Counted from the stretch's first letter, positions 33,700-43,512 are shown. The stretch is 64,000 nucleotides of DNA from Geopseudomonas sagittaria (GCF_900115715.1 NZ_FOXM01000014.1:1-64000); one strand, 5' to 3'. Made by a program: numbers and translations. Notes: generated by a model not told the origin, from the letters alone.

Positions 33700-34803
33700 T
33701 CAACGCCAGTTGTGCAGTTCCTTCTCGGAAACCTTGCTCATCTCGACGGCCTGCTCGCGGAAGGCCTTCATCGACGACCAGATGCGGCCGTTCAGCTCGT
33801 TCTGGGCGGCCAGCTGGTCGAGCACCTGCTCGGACTCGTGGCGCATGGCGGCCAGCACCTCGTCGGGGAAGCGCTTGAGCTGCACGCCCTGGTTCTTCAG
33901 CTCGGCCAGCGCCCTAGCGTTGTTCCAGGAGTACTCCTCGAGCATGACCTGCACCGAACCGCGCGAAGCCTCCTCGACGATCGCCTTGAGGTCGGCCGGC
34001 AGACTGTCCCAGGCCTTCTGGTTGATCAGCAGCTCGATGACCGCCTGCGGCTCCTGCCAGCCCGGGGCGTAGTAGTACTTGGCGGCCTTGTGGATGCCGA
34101 AGGCCAGGTCGTTGTACGGGCTGACCCAGTCGGTGGCGTCGATGGCGCCGGTCTGCATGGCGGTGAACACTTCGCCGCCGGGCAGGTTGACGGTGGTGGC
34201 GCCCAGGCGATTGTAGACCTCGGCGCCGAGGCCCGGGGTACGGATCTTCAAGCCCTTGAGGTCTTCCAGGCTGTTGATTTCCTTGTTGAACCAGCCGCCC
34301 ATCTGCATGCCGGAGTTGCCCGCGGCCAGCGGCTTGATGCCGAACGGCGCGTAGGCCTCCTGCCACAGGGCCATGCCGCCGCCGTGACTCAGCCAGGCGT
34401 GCATTTCCATGGTCGACAGGCCGAACGGCACGGCGGTGAAGAACTGCGCCGCCGGGGTCTTGCCCTTCCAGTAGTAGGGCGTGGTGTGGGCCAGCTCGGC
34501 GGTGCCCTGGGACACGGCGTCGAACGCCTCCAGCGGCGGCACCAGCTCGCCGCCGGCGTACACCTTGATGGTCAGGCGGCCGCCGCTCATGGCGTTGACG
34601 CGCTGGGCGAAGCCCTCGGCGCCGGTGCCCAGGCCCGGGTAGTTCTTCGGCCAGGAGGTGACCATCTTCCAGGTGAAGGTCTGCGCCGGCGCGGCAGCCG
34701 GCTGCGCCGCGCTCTGCTGGGCGACGGGTTCATCCTTGCAGCCGGCCAGGCCCATGGCGGCCAGCAGCGCTGCGGCAGCGCCGAACAGTTGGCGACGATT
34801 CAT
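33700..34803 (-). CDS. TRAP transporter substrate-binding protein, DctP-like lipoprotein
   Basis: A 367-residue protein with a twin-arginine-like NRRQLFG start and lipobox LAGC (C22). The mature part is a DctP/TAXI-type TRAP binding protein: YPGLGTGAEGFAQRV, the ligand-region LKIRTPGLGAEVYNRLG, and AIDATDWVSPYNDLAFGIHK, which is typical of 2-oxo or monocarboxylate binders. No DctQ or DctM membrane gene is adjacent, so it is an orphan or its transporter lies elsewhere. ATG 34803 has GGAGA 8 nt upstream. Confidence 0.88.
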   Translation of the reverse strand: MNRRQLFGAAAALLAAMGLAGCKDEPVAQQSAAQPAAAPAQTFTWKMVTSWPKNYPGLGTGAEGFAQRVNAMSGGRLTIKVYAGGELVPPLEAFDAVSQGTAELAHTTPYYWKGKTPAAQFFTAVPFGLSTMEMHAWLSHGGGMALWQEAYAPFGIKPLAAGNSGMQMGGWFNKEINSLEDLKGLKIRTPGLGAEVYNRLGATTVNLPGGEVFTAMQTGAIDATDWVSPYNDLAFGIHKAAKYYYAPGWQEPQAVIELLINQKAWDSLPADLKAIVEEASRGSVQVMLEEYSWNNARALAELKNQGVQLKRFPDEVLAAMRHESEQVLDQLAAQNELNGRIWSSMKAFREQAVEMSKVSEKELHNWR

Positions 34804-34883
34804 CGGGGTATTCTCCATTGCTCGATGGGGCCGCAATCGGCCGTTTCTTGTTGTAGGGAACGCGTAACCGGCGACGCGGCCGG

Positions 34884-37061
34884 CTACAGGGCTTGCAGCT
34901 TGGCATAGGACAGCATCAACCACTTGCTGCCCTCGCCGTCGAAATTGACCTGCACCCGCGCCTGGGCGCCGGAGCCTTCGTAGTTGAGGATCACCCCTTC
35001 GCCGAACAGGCTGTGCTGCACGCGCTGGCCGAGGGCGAAGGCGGTTTCCGGCACGCTGGCGCCAGCGAACGGACTGGCCACGCTGCGGTTGCCGGTATAC
35101 GGGCGGCTGACCGCGTTGGCCAGACGCACCTCGTGGATCAGCCCCGGCGGTATCTCGCGGACGAAGCGCGACACCTTGTTGTAGGTCTCGCTGCCGTACA
35201 GGCGGCGGGTCTCGGCGTAGGTCAGCACCAGGCGCTGCATGGCGCGGGTCAGGCCGACGTAGGCGAGACGACGCTCCTCCTCGAGACGGCCGGGCTCCTC
35301 CAGGCTCATCTTGTGCGGGAACAGGCCTTCCTCCATGCCGACCAGGAACACCAGCGGGAACTCGAGGCCCTTGGCGCTGTGCAGGGTCATCAGCTGCACG
35401 CTGTCCTGGTCGACGTCGGCCTGGGTGTCGCCGGCTTCCAGCGCGGCGTGGTCGATGAACGCGGCCAGCGGCGACAGCTCGTCCTCGCCGGTCTCGAACG
35501 CGCGCGCGGCGCTGACCAGCTCCTCGAGGTTGTCGATGCGCGTCTGGCCCTTCTCGCCCTTTTCGGCGAGGTGGAAGGGGATCAGCCCGGACTGCTCGAT
35601 CACCGTCTGGGTCTGCAGGTGCAGCGGCATCGCCTCGACGCGCAGGGCGAGGCTGTCGATCAGCTCGACGAAGGCGTTCAGCGCGCCGGCGGCGCGGCCA
35701 GGAACGAGCTTGTTGCCGACCGCCTGGTGCAGCGCGCGCCACAGCGACAGGTTCTCGCCGCGGGCGATCTCGCGCAGGGTCTCCACGGTCTTCTCGCCGA
35801 TGCCGCGCGGCGGCAGGTTGAGCACCCGCTCCAGCGCGGCGTCGTCCTCGCGCTCGCGCACCAGGCGCAGGTAGGCCATGGCGTTCTTGATCTCGGCGCG
35901 CTCGAAGAAGCGCTGGCCGCCGTAGATGCGGTAGGGCACCTTCTCGCGCAGCAGCGCCTCCTCGAGCACCCGCGACTGGGCGTTGGAGCGGTAGAGGATG
36001 GCGATCTCGCTGCGCTTGAGGCCGTCCTTGCGCACCGCCTCCATGATGCTCTCGACCACGTAGCGCGCCTCGTCGTACTCGTTGAAGGCGGCGTACAGGT
36101 TGAGCGGGTCGCCCTCGTGGCCCTCGGTCCACAGTTCCTTGCCGAGGCGGCCCTGGTTGTTGGCGATCAGCGCGTTGGCGGCCTTGAGGATGCGCGCGGT
36201 GGAGCGGTAGTTCTGCTCCAGGCGGATGGTCTGGGCGTCGGCGAAGTCGCGGCCGAACTGCTGGATGTTCTCGATCCGCGCGCCGCGCCAGCCGTAGATC
36301 GACTGGTCGTCGTCGCCGACCACCATCAGGCTGGCGCCGCCCTGGCCGAGCAGGCGCAGCCAGGCGTACTGCACGGCGTTGGTGTCCTGGAACTCGTCGA
36401 CCAGGATGTGGCGGAAGCGCCGCTGGTAGTGTTCGAGCAGGCCGGGGTGGTCGCGCCACAGGTCCAGCGCGCGCAGCAGCAGCTCGGCGAAGTCGATCGC
36501 GCCGGCGCGCCGGCAGGCGGCCTCGTAGGCGCTGTAGATGTTGAGCATGGTGGCCAGGTAGTGGTCGCCGGCCGCCTGGATGTGCTGCGGGCGGATGCCC
36601 TCGTCCTTCTGGCCGTTGATGAACCACTGCGCCTGGCGCGCCGGCCACTTGGTGTCGTCGAGGCCCAGCTCGCGGATCACCCGCTTGACCAGGCGCTGCT
36701 GGTCGTCGGAGTCGAGGATCTGGAAGTTTTCCGCCAGCCCCGCCTCCTGCCAGTGGGCGCGCAGCAGGCGGTGGGCCAGGCCGTGGAAGGTGCCCACCCA
36801 CATGCCGGCCGGGCTGACGCCGAGCAGCTGCTCGATGCGCACGCGCATCTCGGCGGCGGCCTTGTTGGTGAAGGTGACCGAGAGGATCGAATGCGCCGGG
36901 GCATTCTCCACCTCGATCAGCCAGGCGATGCGATGCACCAGCACGCGGGTCTTGCCCGAGCCGGCGCCGGCCAGCACCAGCTGGCGGCCGAGCGGAGCGG
37001 CGACGGCCTGGCGTTGGGCATCGTTGAGAGTACTAAGCAGAAAGGATAGGTCTTCGCGCAT
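34884..37061 (-). CDS. uvrD: DNA helicase II
   Basis: A 725-residue SF1 helicase unwinding DNA 3'-5' in nucleotide excision and mismatch repair. Walker A AGAGSGKT is near residue 32, followed by TFTNKAAAEMR (motif Ia), DEFQDTN (motif II), GDDDQSIYGWRGA (motif III), LEQNYRS (IV) and HSAKGLEFPLVFLVG (V). Length is close to that of E. coli UvrD (720). ATG 37061 is preferred over the GTG one codon upstream. It is divergent from a GGDEF-EAL gene, as recalled for P. aeruginosa. Confidence 0.97.
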   Translation of the reverse strand: MREDLSFLLSTLNDAQRQAVAAPLGRQLVLAGAGSGKTRVLVHRIAWLIEVENAPAHSILSVTFTNKAAAEMRVRIEQLLGVSPAGMWVGTFHGLAHRLLRAHWQEAGLAENFQILDSDDQQRLVKRVIRELGLDDTKWPARQAQWFINGQKDEGIRPQHIQAAGDHYLATMLNIYSAYEAACRRAGAIDFAELLLRALDLWRDHPGLLEHYQRRFRHILVDEFQDTNAVQYAWLRLLGQGGASLMVVGDDDQSIYGWRGARIENIQQFGRDFADAQTIRLEQNYRSTARILKAANALIANNQGRLGKELWTEGHEGDPLNLYAAFNEYDEARYVVESIMEAVRKDGLKRSEIAILYRSNAQSRVLEEALLREKVPYRIYGGQRFFERAEIKNAMAYLRLVREREDDAALERVLNLPPRGIGEKTVETLREIARGENLSLWRALHQAVGNKLVPGRAAGALNAFVELIDSLALRVEAMPLHLQTQTVIEQSGLIPFHLAEKGEKGQTRIDNLEELVSAARAFETGEDELSPLAAFIDHAALEAGDTQADVDQDSVQLMTLHSAKGLEFPLVFLVGMEEGLFPHKMSLEEPGRLEEERRLAYVGLTRAMQRLVLTYAETRRLYGSETYNKVSRFVREIPPGLIHEVRLANAVSRPYTGNRSVASPFAGASVPETAFALGQRVQHSLFGEGVILNYEGSGAQARVQVNFDGEGSKWLMLSYAKLQAL

Positions 37062-37194
37062 CACGGCATTCTAGCGGTCGGCGCGAAGACGGGGCAAACT
37101 CTGCGCTGGCCGGGAGTGCCGGCTGCTCGCCACGGAGAGTCAGCCGCGCCATGTCCAGGACGACCATAAAACAACAACAACACAAGTTGCACTC

Positions 37195-39336
37195 ATGACT
37201 TTCCTGTTTTCGTCTGACGTCGCGCCGCCGGTGATCGAGCCGGATGACGTCCGTCAGCACTATGCCGCAGAGATCGAGGCGGCACTGACCCGCCAGCTGT
37301 ATCGCGGCTCGCGCCTGCCCACCCTGCTCATGCTGCTCGGCGGCCTGAGCTGCGTCGCCCTGCTGTGGGGCCAGCACAGCACCAGCCTGCTCGGCGGCCT
37401 GCTGGCCTGGCTGAGCCTGCTGGCCGGTCTGCGCCTGTGGCAGACCCGCGCCTTCCAGCGCGCCTCCGCCGAGCAGCAGGCCGAGGCGGCCTGGCGGCAG
37501 ACCTTCCTGCTCGGCGCCGCCGCCTCGGGCATCACCCTGGCGCTGGTCGGCGTGCTGCTCATGCCGCTGGCGGCGCCGCAGCAGCAGGCGCTGATCTACG
37601 GCATCCTGGTGGCGGCGATCATTTCCGCCAGCGTCGTCTATGCCGCCTGCCTGCGCGCCTTCCTGGCCTTCGCCGTGCCCGGCCTGCTGCCCTCCAGCCT
37701 GTATCTGCTCGGGCGTGGCGATGCCCAGCTGCAGGGCTGGGGAGTGTTCGGCCTGATCCTGCTGGCGGCGCTGCTGGTCAGCGCCTGGCAGATCAACCGC
37801 GCGGCCCTGCACAACCTGCTGCAGCGCTTCCAGAACCAGTCGCTGATGGCCTTCGAGGAACGCGCCCGCCGCGCCAGCGACCAGCTCAACCGCGAGCTGG
37901 CCAGCGAAGTGCACCAGCGCCAGCGGGTCGAGGAAGAGCTGCGCGCCGCCCAGCGCGCCCTCGAGCAGCGGGTCAGCGAGCGCACCCAGGCGCTGAGCGC
38001 CAGCGAGCAGGCGCGCCGCGAGGAGGAAGCGCAGCGCCGCTTCCTCGCCAACCACGACGCCCTGACCGGGCTGGCCAATCGCAGCCTGCTGCTGCAGCGG
38101 GTCGCCGAGGCGGCGCGCCGGGTGCGCCCGAATGGGCACGAGCTGGCCCTGCTGCACATCGATCTCGACCGTTTCAAGCTGCTCAACGAGAGCCTCGGCC
38201 TGCAGGTGGCCGACGACATCCTCTGCGAGATCGCCCGCCGCCTGACCCGCAGCGTGGGCCGCGCCGACACCATCGCGCGGCTCGCGGTGGACGAATTCGC
38301 CATCCTCCTCGACGGCCAGCTAACCGCCGAGGAGCTGGAACCCATGGCGCGCCGGCTGCTCGGCGAACTGCGCCGCAGCCTGCAGTGCGGCGGCCACGAG
38401 CTGGTGGTCAGCGCCTCGCTGGGCATCGGCCTGCTGTCCGCCGCCGGCGATCCGGCCGAGCTGCTCAGTCAGGCGAGCATGGCCATGCGCCACGCCAAGC
38501 AGCTCGGCGGCAACACCGTGCAGTTCTACCGCGACAGCCTGCAGAGCAGCAGCCGCGAGCGCCTGCTGCTCGAGGCGCAGCTGGACAAGGCGCTGGACAA
38601 GGGCCAGCTGGAGGTGTTCTACCAGCCCAAGCTGACCCTGGGCGCGAACCGCCTGCTCAGCGCCGAGGCGCTGGTGCGCTGGCGCCATCCGGAGTTCGGC
38701 CTGGTGGCGCCGGCCAGCTTCATCGGCATGGCCGAGGAAACCGGCCAGATCAATGCCATCGGCGCGTTCGTCCTCCAGCAGGCCTGCCAGCAGGCGCGCG
38801 CCTGGCAGCTGGCCGGCCTGGCCGAGCTGCGCGTGTCGGTGAACATCTCCATGCACCAGCTGCGCCAGGCGGACTTCGTCGCCCAGGTCGCCGCGGTGCT
38901 GGCGCAAACCGGCCTGCCGGGGTCGCTGCTGGAGCTGGAGCTGACCGAGAGCCAGCTGTCGGACAACGTCGAGGCGCTGGTCGGCGTGTTCCGCGAGCTG
39001 CGCGTGCTCGGCGTGCGCCTGGCGATCGACGATTTCGGCACCGGCTACTCCTCGCTCGGCTACCTCAAGCACCTGCCGGTGGACGTGGTGAAGATCGACC
39101 AGACCTTCATCCGCGAGCTGGATGGCAGCGGCCAGGGCGGCGATGCGGCGATCACCCGGGCGATCATCGTCATGGCCCACAGCCTGGGCCTCGAGGTGGT
39201 CGCCGAGGGCGTCGAGCAGCCGGCGCAGCTGGCCTTCCTGCGCGCCCACCACTGCGACGAAATCCAGGGCTACCTGATCAGCCAGCCGGTGGAAGCCCAG
39301 GCGATGACCGAGCTGCTGCGCGCCCAGGCGGCCTGA
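37195..39336 (+). CDS. Membrane GGDEF-EAL protein, probable c-di-GMP phosphodiesterase
   Basis: A 713-residue protein. Residues about 35-205 have five or six hydrophobic helices, 215-280 are a coiled coil, and 285-440 are a GGDEF domain. The signature of that domain is degraded to RLAVDEF (about 361-367), so cyclase activity is unlikely. The EAL domain (about 455-705) is intact: AEALVRWRHPEFG, and DDFGTGYSSLGYLKHLPVD near residue 612. It should hydrolyse c-di-GMP at the membrane, possibly with the GGDEF part binding GTP as an activator. ATG 37195 is 133 bp from divergent uvrD. Confidence 0.9.
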   Translation: MTFLFSSDVAPPVIEPDDVRQHYAAEIEAALTRQLYRGSRLPTLLMLLGGLSCVALLWGQHSTSLLGGLLAWLSLLAGLRLWQTRAFQRASAEQQAEAAWRQTFLLGAAASGITLALVGVLLMPLAAPQQQALIYGILVAAIISASVVYAACLRAFLAFAVPGLLPSSLYLLGRGDAQLQGWGVFGLILLAALLVSAWQINRAALHNLLQRFQNQSLMAFEERARRASDQLNRELASEVHQRQRVEEELRAAQRALEQRVSERTQALSASEQARREEEAQRRFLANHDALTGLANRSLLLQRVAEAARRVRPNGHELALLHIDLDRFKLLNESLGLQVADDILCEIARRLTRSVGRADTIARLAVDEFAILLDGQLTAEELEPMARRLLGELRRSLQCGGHELVVSASLGIGLLSAAGDPAELLSQASMAMRHAKQLGGNTVQFYRDSLQSSSRERLLLEAQLDKALDKGQLEVFYQPKLTLGANRLLSAEALVRWRHPEFGLVAPASFIGMAEETGQINAIGAFVLQQACQQARAWQLAGLAELRVSVNISMHQLRQADFVAQVAAVLAQTGLPGSLLELELTESQLSDNVEALVGVFRELRVLGVRLAIDDFGTGYSSLGYLKHLPVDVVKIDQTFIRELDGSGQGGDAAITRAIIVMAHSLGLEVVAEGVEQPAQLAFLRAHHCDEIQGYLISQPVEAQAMTELLRAQAA

Positions 39337-39364
39337 GGGCGGCTGCGGCCGCCCCACTCATCCT

Positions 39365-39448
39365 TGTGGGAGGCGCGCCCTCGCGGCGAAGCGGGCCACC
39401 GGCCCGCCAACGGATCAAGAGCATCGCCCCGGGGTCGGGCCTCCCACA
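39365..39448. repeat. REPIN-like inverted repeat, family C
   Basis: TGTGGGAGGC at 39365-39374 is inverted relative to GCCTCCCACA at 39439-39448, with CGGGCCACCGGCCCG in the middle. It lies between two convergent genes and resembles REP doublets of Pseudomonas. Confidence 0.65.
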
Positions 39449-39468
39449 GGAACAGGCGCCGCGCGCCC

Positions 39469-40857
39469 TCAGCCGCGGGTGCTGCCGCCGTCGAGATGGC
39501 GCATCAGCAGCGCCAGGTTGAGGTCGACCTCTTCCGGCACCGGAAGGTAGACGATGTGCCCGTCGCCCGGCGCCACCTGGCTGGCCTCGCCCTTCTTGTT
39601 GAGCATGTGCTCGAGGCGGAAATTGAGGTTGCCCTGCGGGGTCATCAGCTCGAGCAGGTCGCCGACCTGGAAGCGGTTCTTCACCGCCACCTCGGCCAGG
39701 CCGTCCTGGCGCACCCCGGTGAACTCGCCGACGAACTGCTGGCGCTCGGACAGCGAGTAGCCGTGCTGGTAGTTCTGGTATTCGTCGTGCACGTGGCGGC
39801 GCAGGAAGCCCTCGGTGTAGCCGCGGTGGGCCAGCGATTCGAGGGTATCCATCAGCGACATGTCGAACGGCCGCCCGGCCACCGCGTCATCGATCGCCTT
39901 GCGATACACCTGGGCGGTGCGCGCCACGTAGTAGTGGCTCTTGGTGCGCCCCTCGATCTTCAGCGAGTGCACGCCCATCTGGGTCAGGCGCTCGACGTGC
40001 TGCACGGCGCGCAGGTCCTTGGAGTTCATGATGTAGGTGCCGTGCTCGTCCTCGAACGCCTCCATGTACTCGCCGGGACGGTTGCTCTCCTCGAGCAGCA
40101 CCACCTGGTCGGTGGGCGCGCCAATGCCCAGCGTCGGCTCGACGGCGCCCGACGCGACGGCGCCCGGATCGATCTGCTTGACCGGAATCGGCTCGTGGAC
40201 GTGGACCACGTTGCCCAGCTCGTCCTCCTTGCCCTCGTGCACCTTGTACTCCCAGCGGCAGGAGTTGGTGCAGGTGCCCTGGTTGGGGTCGCGCTTGTTG
40301 ATGTAGCCGGACAGCAGGCAGCGCCCGGAGTAGGCCATGCACAGCGCGCCGTGGACGAACACCTCCAGCTCGATGCCCGGCACCTGCGCGCGGATCTCGC
40401 CGATCTCCTCCAGCGACAGCTCGCGGGACAGGATGATGCGGCCGACGCCGATGCGCCGCCAGAACTCCACCGACGCCCAGTTGACCGCGTTGGCCTGCAC
40501 CGACAGGTGGATGACCTGCTCCGGGAAGTGGTCGCGCACCAGCATGATCAGCCCCGGGTCGGACATGATCAGCGCATCCGGGGCCATCGCCACCACCGGC
40601 TCGAGGTCCTTGAGGAAGGTCTTCAGCTTGGCGTTGTGCGGGGCGATGTTGACCACCACGTAGAACTTCTTGCCCTGCGCGTGAGCCTCGTCGATGCCCA
40701 GCTTGAGGGTGGCGTGGTCGAACTCGTTGTTGCGCACCCGCAGGCTGTAGCGCGGCTGGCCGGCGTACACCGCGTCGGCGCCGTAGGCGAAGGCGTAGCG
40801 CATGCTTTTCAGCGTGCCGGCGGGGGAGAGCAGTTCGGGGCGGAAGGCGGTGGTCAT
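39469..40857 (-). CDS. trhP: U32-family tRNA hydroxylation protein
   Basis: A 462-residue member of peptidase family U32, closest to E. coli YegQ (TrhP), which with iron-sulfur chemistry hydroxylates uridine 34 of tRNA using prephenate. Visible motifs: ELLSPAGTLKSMRYAFAYGADAVY, quoted in part as LLSPAGTLKSM, and VFVHGALCMAYSGRC with TCTNSCRWEY cysteines, then MNSKDLRAV. ATG 40857 gives MTTAFRPELLSPAG. The gene neighbourhood with GGDEF-EAL and uvrD is recalled as conserved in Pseudomonas. RlhA (23S rRNA) is the close relative that cannot be fully excluded. Confidence 0.85.
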   Translation of the reverse strand: MTTAFRPELLSPAGTLKSMRYAFAYGADAVYAGQPRYSLRVRNNEFDHATLKLGIDEAHAQGKKFYVVVNIAPHNAKLKTFLKDLEPVVAMAPDALIMSDPGLIMLVRDHFPEQVIHLSVQANAVNWASVEFWRRIGVGRIILSRELSLEEIGEIRAQVPGIELEVFVHGALCMAYSGRCLLSGYINKRDPNQGTCTNSCRWEYKVHEGKEDELGNVVHVHEPIPVKQIDPGAVASGAVEPTLGIGAPTDQVVLLEESNRPGEYMEAFEDEHGTYIMNSKDLRAVQHVERLTQMGVHSLKIEGRTKSHYYVARTAQVYRKAIDDAVAGRPFDMSLMDTLESLAHRGYTEGFLRRHVHDEYQNYQHGYSLSERQQFVGEFTGVRQDGLAEVAVKNRFQVGDLLELMTPQGNLNFRLEHMLNKKGEASQVAPGDGHIVYLPVPEEVDLNLALLMRHLDGGSTRG

Positions 40858-41020
40858 GGCGCGGCGACTCGCAAGGCGTACACAAAGTGCGTGATTTTAC
40901 TGCGGATTGGTGACGAATGCGCGGCTCGCGGCCGGGTGGCATGGCGCCGCGCCAGCCTTGCCTTGGCGCTGCCCCGCGCATAGAGTGCCGCCCCCTTGAT
41001 GGACTACAGGGAACGCCTCA

Positions 41021-41839
41021 ATGAGCAACTCGGCTGCCAAGAAGCTGCTGGCGATGATTTCGCTGCTGGTCTCGGCCCTTCTCGCCGTCGTCTTCAGCGA
41101 CATCCAGCCGCCCGCCACCTTCCAGGCCGCCAAGAAGGTCGCCTGGGACATCCACGCCGACAACCCGCGTACCTTCTACTGCGGCTGCCGCTACCAGGGC
41201 AATCGCGTCGATCTGGCCAGCTGCGGCTACCAGCCGCGCAAGAACCGCCAGCGCGCCAGCCGCGTCGAGTGGGAGCACGTGGTGCCGGCCTGGGTCATCG
41301 GCCATCAGCGCCAGTGCTGGAAGAAGGGCGGCCGCGACTACTGCAGCGCCAACGACCCGCTGTTCGCCCGCGCCGAGGCCGACCTGCACAACCTGGTGCC
41401 GGCGATCGGCGAGGTCAACGGCGACCGCAGCAACTACCCGTTCGCCATGCTGAACGCCAAGCCCCACCAGTACGGCCAGTGCGAGGTGGTGGTCGACTTC
41501 GCCAGGCGCCAGGTCATGCCCCGCGAGGAAGTCCGCGGCGCCATCGCGCGCACCTACCTGTACATGCACGAGCGCTACCAGTTGCGCATGTCCAACCAGG
41601 ACCGGCAGCTGTATGGCGCCTGGAACCGCATGTACCCGGTCACCGAACAGGAACGCAGGCGCAACCAGGCCGTCGCCTGCCAGATGGGCTGGGGCAATCC
41701 GCACGTCGGCGAGGTCGACCTGTGGCAGTGCGGCCTGCTCAGCCGCGTGGGCGAGGTGGCCGGCAGCGCGCTGGGCATCGCCAGGGGGCTGCCGCTGGAG
41801 GAACTGGGCGCTGCCGCGCTGAGCCTGCTCAGGCGCTGA
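41021..41839 (+). CDS. Endonuclease I family nuclease
   Basis: A 272-residue protein of the EndA/NucM/Vvn family, metal-dependent nucleases that are usually exported. A hydrophobic stretch at residues 8-27 is a signal anchor. The catalytic region is VEWEHVVPAWVIG (general-base H in EHVVP) with DLHNLVPAIGEVNGDRSN supplying the metal-binding Asn/His. Several cysteines fit the disulfides of periplasmic members. ATG 41021; it is 163 bp from divergent trhP. The role, likely nutrient DNA degradation, is inferred. Confidence 0.9.
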   Translation: MSNSAAKKLLAMISLLVSALLAVVFSDIQPPATFQAAKKVAWDIHADNPRTFYCGCRYQGNRVDLASCGYQPRKNRQRASRVEWEHVVPAWVIGHQRQCWKKGGRDYCSANDPLFARAEADLHNLVPAIGEVNGDRSNYPFAMLNAKPHQYGQCEVVVDFARRQVMPREEVRGAIARTYLYMHERYQLRMSNQDRQLYGAWNRMYPVTEQERRRNQAVACQMGWGNPHVGEVDLWQCGLLSRVGEVAGSALGIARGLPLEELGAAALSLLRR

Positions 41840-41947
41840 CCCGGCGCTGCAGCAACGCTTGCGCGGCAAGGGATTGCATCGGATGACGCGCCAGGGAGCG
41901 GGCAAGCAACTCCCCGCCAGGCGACGGGGAGGCCGGTGGGCGTACCG

Positions 41948-42166
41948 TCAGGCCGCGTCAGCGTCCTTGAGGATCACGTACAGCTGGTCTTTCAGGACAA
42001 GCTTCTCCTTCTTCAGGGTCTCGATTTCCTCATCGGTGGCCAGCTCGATGCGGGCCTCCAAGTTCTTGATGCGCTGGTCCAGTTCGTTGTGCTCGTCGAA
42101 CAGGCGGGTGAAGTGCGCGTCTTCGGTCTTCAGGCGGGTAATCAGGTCGCGGTATTCGGGAAACAT
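41948..42166 (-). CDS. YdcH-like (DUF465) small protein
   Basis: A 72-residue coiled-coil protein: MFPEYRDLITRLKTEDAHF and LDQRIKNLEARIELATD match the YdcH/DUF465 family, small abundant cytosolic proteins of unknown function. AGGAG precedes ATG 42166. An in-frame upstream start would add about 38 unsupported residues. Confidence 0.9.
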   Translation of the reverse strand: MFPEYRDLITRLKTEDAHFTRLFDEHNELDQRIKNLEARIELATDEEIETLKKEKLVLKDQLYVILKDADAA

Positions 42167-42501
42167 GGAGTACTCCTGGTTCGGGGATATCGATCTGCGG
42201 GCACGCGCGTCGTCTTCGACCACACGCCGCGGCAACACTGGCTTGATGTCATCCTGACACCCCGGCGCGGGGTGCGGCATTGATCGGCGTCATCCCGCGC
42301 ACGCCTGCGCGGCACAATCGCATCGCCGAACCATTCGGCAGCGGAGCATCCAGGCCCCGGGAGCGGCTGGCGGCACAGCGGACGAGCCATCCGCGACTTT
42401 GGGCGGTTGCCGGGCGGTTTGGCCGGGAAAGCTGGCATGCTTGGCCGCTACGCTTCGATAGTCCCGAACCCGCAGACCAGAAACCCTCCAGGAGAGCCTC
42501 C
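42167..42501. other. 335-bp intergenic region upstream of the alcohol-dehydrogenase gene
   Basis: Shared by two divergent genes. A short hairpin CACCCC-GGCGC-GGGGTG is at 42258-42274. Beyond that I see no repeat or RNA gene and no recognisable promoter box. Confidence 0.5.
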
Positions 42502-43512
42502 ATGCACAGCAAAGCCATCTTCGTTCAGCCCGGCGGCGGTTACGCCAACGTCGTCGTCGGCAGCAGCGCAGCGGCCGCCCCCGGACCGGGCGAGATCACC
42601 GTGCGCCTGCACGCCAACTCGCTCAACTACCACGACTTCGCGGTGGTCAGCGGCATGTGGGGACCGAGCGAGCCGCGCATCCCGATGGCCGACGGCGCCG
42701 GCGAAGTGATCGCCGTGGGTGCCGGGGTCGACGAACTCACCGTCGGCGACCACGTGGTCAGCACCTTCTTCCCCGACTGGCTGGATGGCGAGCCGCTGGT
42801 CGAGGGCTTCGCCAGCGTGCCGGGCGACGGCATCGACGGCTATGCGCGCGAAGCGGTGACCGCCCGCGCCACCTCGTTCACCCGCGCGCCGCAAGGCTGG
42901 AGCCACGCCGAGGCGGCCACCCTGACCACCGCCGGCCTCACCGCCTGGCGCGCGCTGATGGCCGACGGCGCCCTCAAGCCGGGCGACAGCGTGCTGGTGC
43001 AGGGCACCGGCGGCGTGTCGATCTTCGCCCTGCAGTTCGCCAAGCTGGCCGGCGCCACGGTGATCGCCACCTCGTCCAGCGACGCCAAGCTCGAGCGCCT
43101 CAAGGCCATGGGCGCCGACCACGTGATCAACTACCGCACGGATCCGGCCTGGGGCGAGACCGCGCGCCGCCTGACTGGCGGGCGCGGCGTCGACCACGTC
43201 ATCGAGGTCGGCGGCCCGGCGACCCTCGCCCAGTCGATGGCCGCCGCGCGGGTCGGCGGGCACATCGCGGTGATCGGCATCCTCAGCGGCGTGGCCGGCG
43301 AGCTGCCGCTGGTGCCGGCGCTGCTCAAGCAGCTGCGCCTGCAGGGCGTGCTGGTCGGCAGCCGCGCCCAGCAGCAGGCGATGATCCGCGCCATCGACGC
43401 CAACGGCCTGCGCCCGGTAATCGACCGCCGCTTCGCCCTCGAGGAGATAGTCGCGGCGTTCCGCTACCAGGAAAGCAACCAGCACTTCGGCAAGATCTGC
43501 CTGGAGTTCTAA
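42502..43512 (+). CDS. Zinc-independent alcohol dehydrogenase/quinone oxidoreductase family protein
   Basis: A 336-residue medium-chain dehydrogenase/reductase. The GroES-like N-terminus has LHANSLNYHDFAVVSGMW, with no zinc ligand set. The Rossmann domain starts with VQGTGGVSIFALQFAKLAG (about residues 168-186), followed by VIATSSSDAKLERLKAMGAD. It is likely an NADPH-dependent oxidoreductase of unknown substrate. AGGAG at 42490 and ATG 42502; an in-frame run continues 222 bp upstream without a ribosome-binding site. Confidence 0.88.
   Translation: MHSKAIFVQPGGGYANVVVGSSAAAAPGPGEITVRLHANSLNYHDFAVVSGMWGPSEPRIPMADGAGEVIAVGAGVDELTVGDHVVSTFFPDWLDGEPLVEGFASVPGDGIDGYAREAVTARATSFTRAPQGWSHAEAATLTTAGLTAWRALMADGALKPGDSVLVQGTGGVSIFALQFAKLAGATVIATSSSDAKLERLKAMGADHVINYRTDPAWGETARRLTGGRGVDHVIEVGGPATLAQSMAAARVGGHIAVIGILSGVAGELPLVPALLKQLRLQGVLVGSRAQQQAMIRAIDANGLRPVIDRRFALEEIVAAFRYQESNQHFGKICLEF

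Noticed and set aside
33700-34803. Complete TRAP transporter operon
   Set aside because: No DctQ- or DctM-like membrane gene lies on either side; only the binding protein is present.
42258-42274. Hairpin CACCCC-GGCGC-GGGGTG as a terminator
   Set aside because: No U-tract, and it lies between two divergent genes where a terminator is not expected.
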